Shown: one piece after another, positions 61,118 to 64,000 of the stretch
How the letters are laid out: every line of letters begins with the position of its first letter
Position numbering within the stretch: the first letter of the stretch is position 1
Source: Hyalangium gracile
GTDB taxonomy: Bacteria; Myxococcota; Myxococcia; Myxococcales; Myxococcaceae
Reading direction: 5' to 3'
Assembly (NCBI RefSeq): GCF_020103725.1
Contig: NZ_JAHXBG010000002.1
Coordinates: 372,001 to 436,000, forward strand
Length of the DNA: 64,000 nt
Notes under the pieces: generated by a model
The model's database searches: none
What the model was told of the DNA's origin: nothing
The model's input: only the letters and a program-made list of their open reading frames with translations
Program-made: the position numbers and the translations under genes

Positions 61118-61964
61118 GCCGTCGCGGCTCTGGGCGCACGAGGTGGCTCAAGGGCTCCTCACCCTGGGCCTGCTCGTGTGGCTCGGAGCTGGCGCCGGAC
61201 CGCTCCATCCGGCGACGGGGATGGTCGCGGGCATCGCCCTCTTCCAGATCGTGATCCTCGTGGTGCTCCGGCGCTCGACCTGGGTGCTCCTGCAGAAGGT
61301 TCGGCTCGCGAGCGCCTACGTCGTGGGCCTGGCGCTGTTCAGTGCCCCCCGGCTCGCGGTGCCCGCGCTGGGGCTGCCGACCCGTGATGGGCTGCTGCTG
61401 GAGCTGGATCGCGCGCTGTGGGGTGCGACTCCCGCCGTGCTGCTCGAGCCCCTCGCCCGACCCTGGCTCACCGAGCTCATGAGCGCGTGCTACTTCTCGT
61501 ACCACCTCTACTTCCACGGCGCGCTCGCCTACGCCCTCTGGCAGCCACTCGAGAAGGGGCGGCGGCTCTTCGAGTGGATGTTCACCGCGCTCCCGGCGGG
61601 CATCGCCGGCTACCTGCTGGTGCCCGCCGTGGGCCCCCTGAAGGCGATGACGGAGAGCTTCGCGGTGCCCCTCACCGGGGGCCCCATCACGGCCTGGAAC
61701 GACTGGGTCGTGCGGAGCGGGAGCGCCGTCTACGACGTCTTCCCCAGCCTCCACGTGCTGATGACCTGCGTGCTGCTCGAGCACGATCGGCGAGAGCATC
61801 CGCGCCGCTTCCGGTGGATGCTCCCCGTGGCGGTGGGGCTCGTCCTGTCGACGGTGTACCTGCGCTACCACTACGCCATCGATCTGCTGGCGGGCTTCGT
61901 CTGGTTCCTGGCCGTGCGGCTCGGGTGGACCTGGCGCGCGCGAACTCGCAGCGAACTGGTATGA
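61110..61964 (+). CDS. PAP2-type membrane enzyme, inositolphosphorylceramide-synthase-like (284 aa)
   Basis: Six hydrophobic helices carry the PAP2_3 pattern used by AUR1-like and sphingomyelin-synthase-like enzymes. The catalytic residues are H215 in VFPSLHVLMT and the H254-x3-D258 pair in RYHYAIDLLAG. YHLYFHGALAYAL is in the expected preceding helix. The reaction in this family is either dephosphorylation of a lipid phosphate or transfer of a phosphorylated head group. The gene overlaps the desaturase gene, so they are cotranscribed. The stop lies inside the 34-bp repeat. Confidence 0.8.
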   Translation: MAEPSRLWAHEVAQGLLTLGLLVWLGAGAGPLHPATGMVAGIALFQIVILVVLRRSTWVLLQKVRLASAYVVGLALFSAPRLAVPALGLPTRDGLLLELDRALWGATPAVLLEPLARPWLTELMSACYFSYHLYFHGALAYALWQPLEKGRRLFEWMFTALPAGIAGYLLVPAVGPLKAMTESFAVPLTGGPITAWNDWVVRSGSAVYDVFPSLHVLMTCVLLEHDRREHPRRFRWMLPVAVGLVLSTVYLRYHYAIDLLAGFVWFLAVRLGWTWRARTRSELV

Positions 61965-61983
61965 CAGGCAGACCAGTTCGGAC
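61950..61983. repeat. 34-bp dispersed inverted-repeat element, copy 2
   Basis: Identical to 19417-19450 in the opposite orientation, with GAACTGGT and ACCAGTTC arms. It overlaps the last five codons of the PAP2-type gene, including its stop. Confidence 0.75.
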
Positions 61984-62100
61984 CAGGTTCGACCGGCAGG
62001 CGCCCGCGCGCTGTCGCCCTGGAGACACCAGCGGCACGCGCTGCCCTGCCCTTCCGGGTGTGCTGAGCGGCCTGCCTCTCGCCCAGGCCCACGCGGCGCC

Positions 62101-62649
62101 TCAGAGCCCCTTCAGCCGCGCCACCTTGAGGATCCCCGCGATGCTCATGCTGTCGGTGATCTCGTCGTTCATCACCATCCGCACAGCCTCCTGCAGGGAC
62201 ACCCGCTTCACGGTGATGTCTTCCGTCTCCTCCAGGGCGAGCGAGCCCGCCGTCAGCTCCTCCGCGAGGAAGATGAAGCCCTCCTCGCTCGTCACCGAGT
62301 TCGACGTGTGGATGCGGCAGAGGTGGGTCCAGCGGGCGGCGGTGAAGCCCGTCTCCTCCTTCAGCTCTCGCCGGGCGGACTCCAGCACGTCGGTTCCCTT
62401 CGGAGCGCCACCTTCGGGGATCTCCCAGGAGTAGGCGTCCAGCGGGTAGCGGAACTGCCCGACGAGGTAGGTGTAGCCCTCCGCGTCCACGGGGACGATT
62501 CCCACCGCGGTGTTCTTGAAGCTCACCACGCCGTAGATGCCTGGCGAGCCGGAGGGGTTGATGACCTGGTCCTCCCTCACGCGGATCCACGGGTTGTCGT
62601 ACACCTGCCGTGAGGACAGGGTCTTCCAGGGGTTCTTGTGCTCGTCCAT
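62101..62649 (-). CDS. Nudix hydrolase, ADP-ribose pyrophosphatase-like (182 aa)
   Basis: It probably hydrolyses a nucleoside diphosphate linked to another group, as the ADP-ribose/ADP-glucose subfamily does. The Nudix box can be seen at about 80-102 with the catalytic RELKEETG intact; the first Glu of the box is Thr. WEIPEGGAP and LVGQFRYPL belong to the ADP-ribose type. ATG at 62649 is the likely start. It follows the EcsC-family gene by 5 bp on the same strand, so the two form an operon. Confidence 0.88.
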   Translation of the reverse strand: MDEHKNPWKTLSSRQVYDNPWIRVREDQVINPSGSPGIYGVVSFKNTAVGIVPVDAEGYTYLVGQFRYPLDAYSWEIPEGGAPKGTDVLESARRELKEETGFTAARWTHLCRIHTSNSVTSEEGFIFLAEELTAGSLALEETEDITVKRVSLQEAVRMVMNDEITDSMSIAGILKVARLKGL

Positions 62650-62654
62650 CGGGC

Positions 62655-63455
62655 TCAATGTGCCTTTCGAGTCCTGCGCGCCTGGGTGCCCTTCTTCGCC
62701 CTGGGGGCCTTGCGAGGCTCGGCCTTCGCCTGGGGCTCGGCGCTGGCGGGCGGCGCCTCGCCCTTCCTGGACCGGGCCTCCCGCTCCGCCAGGATCACCC
62801 GCCGGGCCTGGAGATCCCCCAGGCACCGGGCGCCCACGCGGCGAGTGAGCGTGCGGTTCACCGTGAAGCTCACGGCCACGCTCACCACCGGCAGCACGCG
62901 CATGAGCAGGCCCTTGGAGAGCTTGAAGAGGACCAGCCCGGCCAGGACGTTCACCAGCAGCTTGGAGACCTCGCGAGGGGTGTAGTTCCACATGGCCACG
63001 CCCTGGGCTCGGGCGATGTCGGCCAGGAAGTTGCTGCCCGTGCGGGTGTCATACGTGCCCACCGAGGCCATGAGGAAGGCGAGCTGCCGCTCCTCGGGGC
63101 GGGAGATGTCGAAGCCGTGGAGGTGGCTGAGCACCAGGGCCATCTCCACCTCGAACTTGAGCCCCAGGGCCATGTCCGCGAGCGTCCCGCCCACCGAGGC
63201 CACCAGCGTCCCCAGGCCCGGAACCAGCGAGGGCGCCGAGGCCAGGCCGCCAGCGATGGCCGTGCGCCGGGAGAAGTGGCTGATCACGCTCTCGGCCGCG
63301 GCAGCGAGGGTCGCGTCCTCACCGTCCAGCTGCTGCTCGCGGGCAAGGCGCAGGTGCTCCTGGGACAGCGCGATGAGGCTGTCCGTGCTCGCGATGATGC
63401 GCTCCACGGCGGTGAGCAGCTTGCGTCCCTGCGACTGCGCCTCGGCGTCGGTCAT
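62655..63455 (-). CDS. EcsC-family protein (266 aa)
   Basis: EcsC proteins were named after the third gene of an ABC-transporter operon but their function is not known. The sequence has a helical N-terminus, then the hydrophobic glycine-rich ASAPSLVPGLGTLVASVGG segment typical of the family, MALGLKFEVEMALVLSHLHG, and a C-terminal VNVLAGLVLFKLSKGLLMRV. A basic Lys/Arg/Ala-rich tail follows, ending TQARRTRKAH. It may associate with membranes. It is the first gene of an operon with the Nudix hydrolase. Confidence 0.8.
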   Translation of the reverse strand: MTDAEAQSQGRKLLTAVERIIASTDSLIALSQEHLRLAREQQLDGEDATLAAAAESVISHFSRRTAIAGGLASAPSLVPGLGTLVASVGGTLADMALGLKFEVEMALVLSHLHGFDISRPEERQLAFLMASVGTYDTRTGSNFLADIARAQGVAMWNYTPREVSKLLVNVLAGLVLFKLSKGLLMRVLPVVSVAVSFTVNRTLTRRVGARCLGDLQARRVILAEREARSRKGEAPPASAEPQAKAEPRKAPRAKKGTQARRTRKAH

Positions 63456-63547
63456 GGCTCTCTCTGAAGCTCCGTGTGCCGGGCAGGGCCCGGGTTGCCA
63501 GCAGACGCTGGTCGACCTGCTTCGACCCTGTCAAGCCGAGCCCTACC

Positions 63548-64000
63548 TCACAGCGCCGCGGCCTTCACCAGGCGCACGACGGTGCCCGTGCTTCCGAGGC
63601 GTACCCCGCGGAGCTCCGCCGTCTCCTCATCGCACTCGACCCGGAGCGTGCCGATGAGCCCGGTCTTCTTCCGGCTGGCCTTGAGGAGGAAGCGGCCTCT
63701 GGGATCGGTGCTCTCTCTCAGGGTCAGCTCATCGCTCTCGAAGACGACGGAGGCGTCCGCCGCGGGCTCTCCCCACGAGTTCAGGACGAGGCCTCGCGTC
63801 TCCACTCCCGAGTCCGGAAGCGTGAGCCGCACCTGGGAGACCTTTCCCGCCCGGACGGTGACGGTGCGCCCCGGAGCCTCGTCGAACAGGTCGACATAGC
63901 TCGCCGAGAGCCGATAGGTCCCCGGCAGGAGCTTCAAGGAGAACCGGCCCGAGTCGTCCGGAAAGGCCATCTCGGGGTTCGAATGCTCGCCGAGCGTGGC
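63548..64000 (-). CDS. Carboxypeptidase-regulatory-like domain protein, N-terminus outside the window
   Basis: The last 150 codons are visible. They contain two beta-sandwich repeats of the CarboxypepD_reg type: FSLKLLPGTYRLSASYVDLF and a second one of the form G-L-V-L-N-S-W-G-E-P-A-x-D-A-S-V, then DPRGRFLLKASRKKTGL. Such domains usually occur in tandem in exported or cell-surface proteins of myxobacteria. The start, any signal peptide and the full length cannot be seen. Confidence 0.7.
   Translation of the reverse strand, partial: ATLGEHSNPEMAFPDDSGRFSLKLLPGTYRLSASYVDLFDEAPGRTVTVRAGKVSQVRLTLPDSGVETRGLVLNSWGEPAADASVVFESDELTLRESTDPRGRFLLKASRKKTGLIGTLRVECDEETAELRGVRLGSTGTVVRLVKAAAL

Overview
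The window is high-GC DNA with the gene style of a fruiting myxobacterium, most likely Cystobacterineae (Archangium, Cystobacter or Stigmatella type). The evidence is transmembrane Ser/Thr kinases next to a DUF2381 protein, very many lipoproteins with no recognised family, an FHA-type sigma-54 activator, Tad-type pilus proteins and large secreted repeat proteins. The genus is an inference; there is no rRNA gene to settle it.

Positions 1-11 kb are an accessory, decaying region. A DUF2381 protein and a membrane kinase are followed by a cut-off kinase-like gene. Up to 11.1 kb there are then three IS91-type pieces (two of them identical over 504 bp), a chimeric and truncated IS3 transposase lying in the 5' end of another kinase gene, an IS1380-type remnant, and unmatched gene ends. 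A tRNA-3'-end-like sequence lies just outside the complete IS91 copy.

Positions 11-24 kb carry enzymes with scattered roles: an aldo/keto reductase, a CHRD protein, a neutral-ceramidase-like lipoprotein, an NmrA-type reductase, SelO, a ChaC-type cyclotransferase, a TetR/FAD-monooxygenase pair with an array of operator-like palindromes, and a secreted His-rich protein with its partner lipoprotein. Positions 24-37 kb hold regulatory and housekeeping-like genes: the FHA/sigma-54 activator, a methyltransferase, a GspE-N/MshEN protein, a hemerythrin, an EF-G-like protein with degenerate GTPase motifs, a DJ-1-type protein with a LysR regulator, a MoaD/BNR pair and glucose-6-phosphate dehydrogenase.

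Positions 37-49 kb contain two DoxX proteins (one divergent from an HxlR regulator), a saccharopine-dehydrogenase-like reductase, an ACT-domain protein, secreted proteins, a RibD-type reductase, a protein with the Cys-His spacing of CNF1-type deamidases, a 46-bp tandem array of palindromes, an intact kinase and a CPA1 antiporter. Positions 49-57 kb hold a 976-residue lipoprotein and a compact TadE/TadG operon. Positions 57-62 kb hold two divergent operons: DUF3419/BtaA-like, GNAT and heme-oxygenase-like genes on one side, and a fatty acid desaturase with a PAP2-type enzyme on the other. I read these as one uncharacterised lipid-modification locus; it is the best candidate for a new system here. 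A Nudix hydrolase, an EcsC-family protein and a partial carboxypeptidase-regulatory-like protein close the window.
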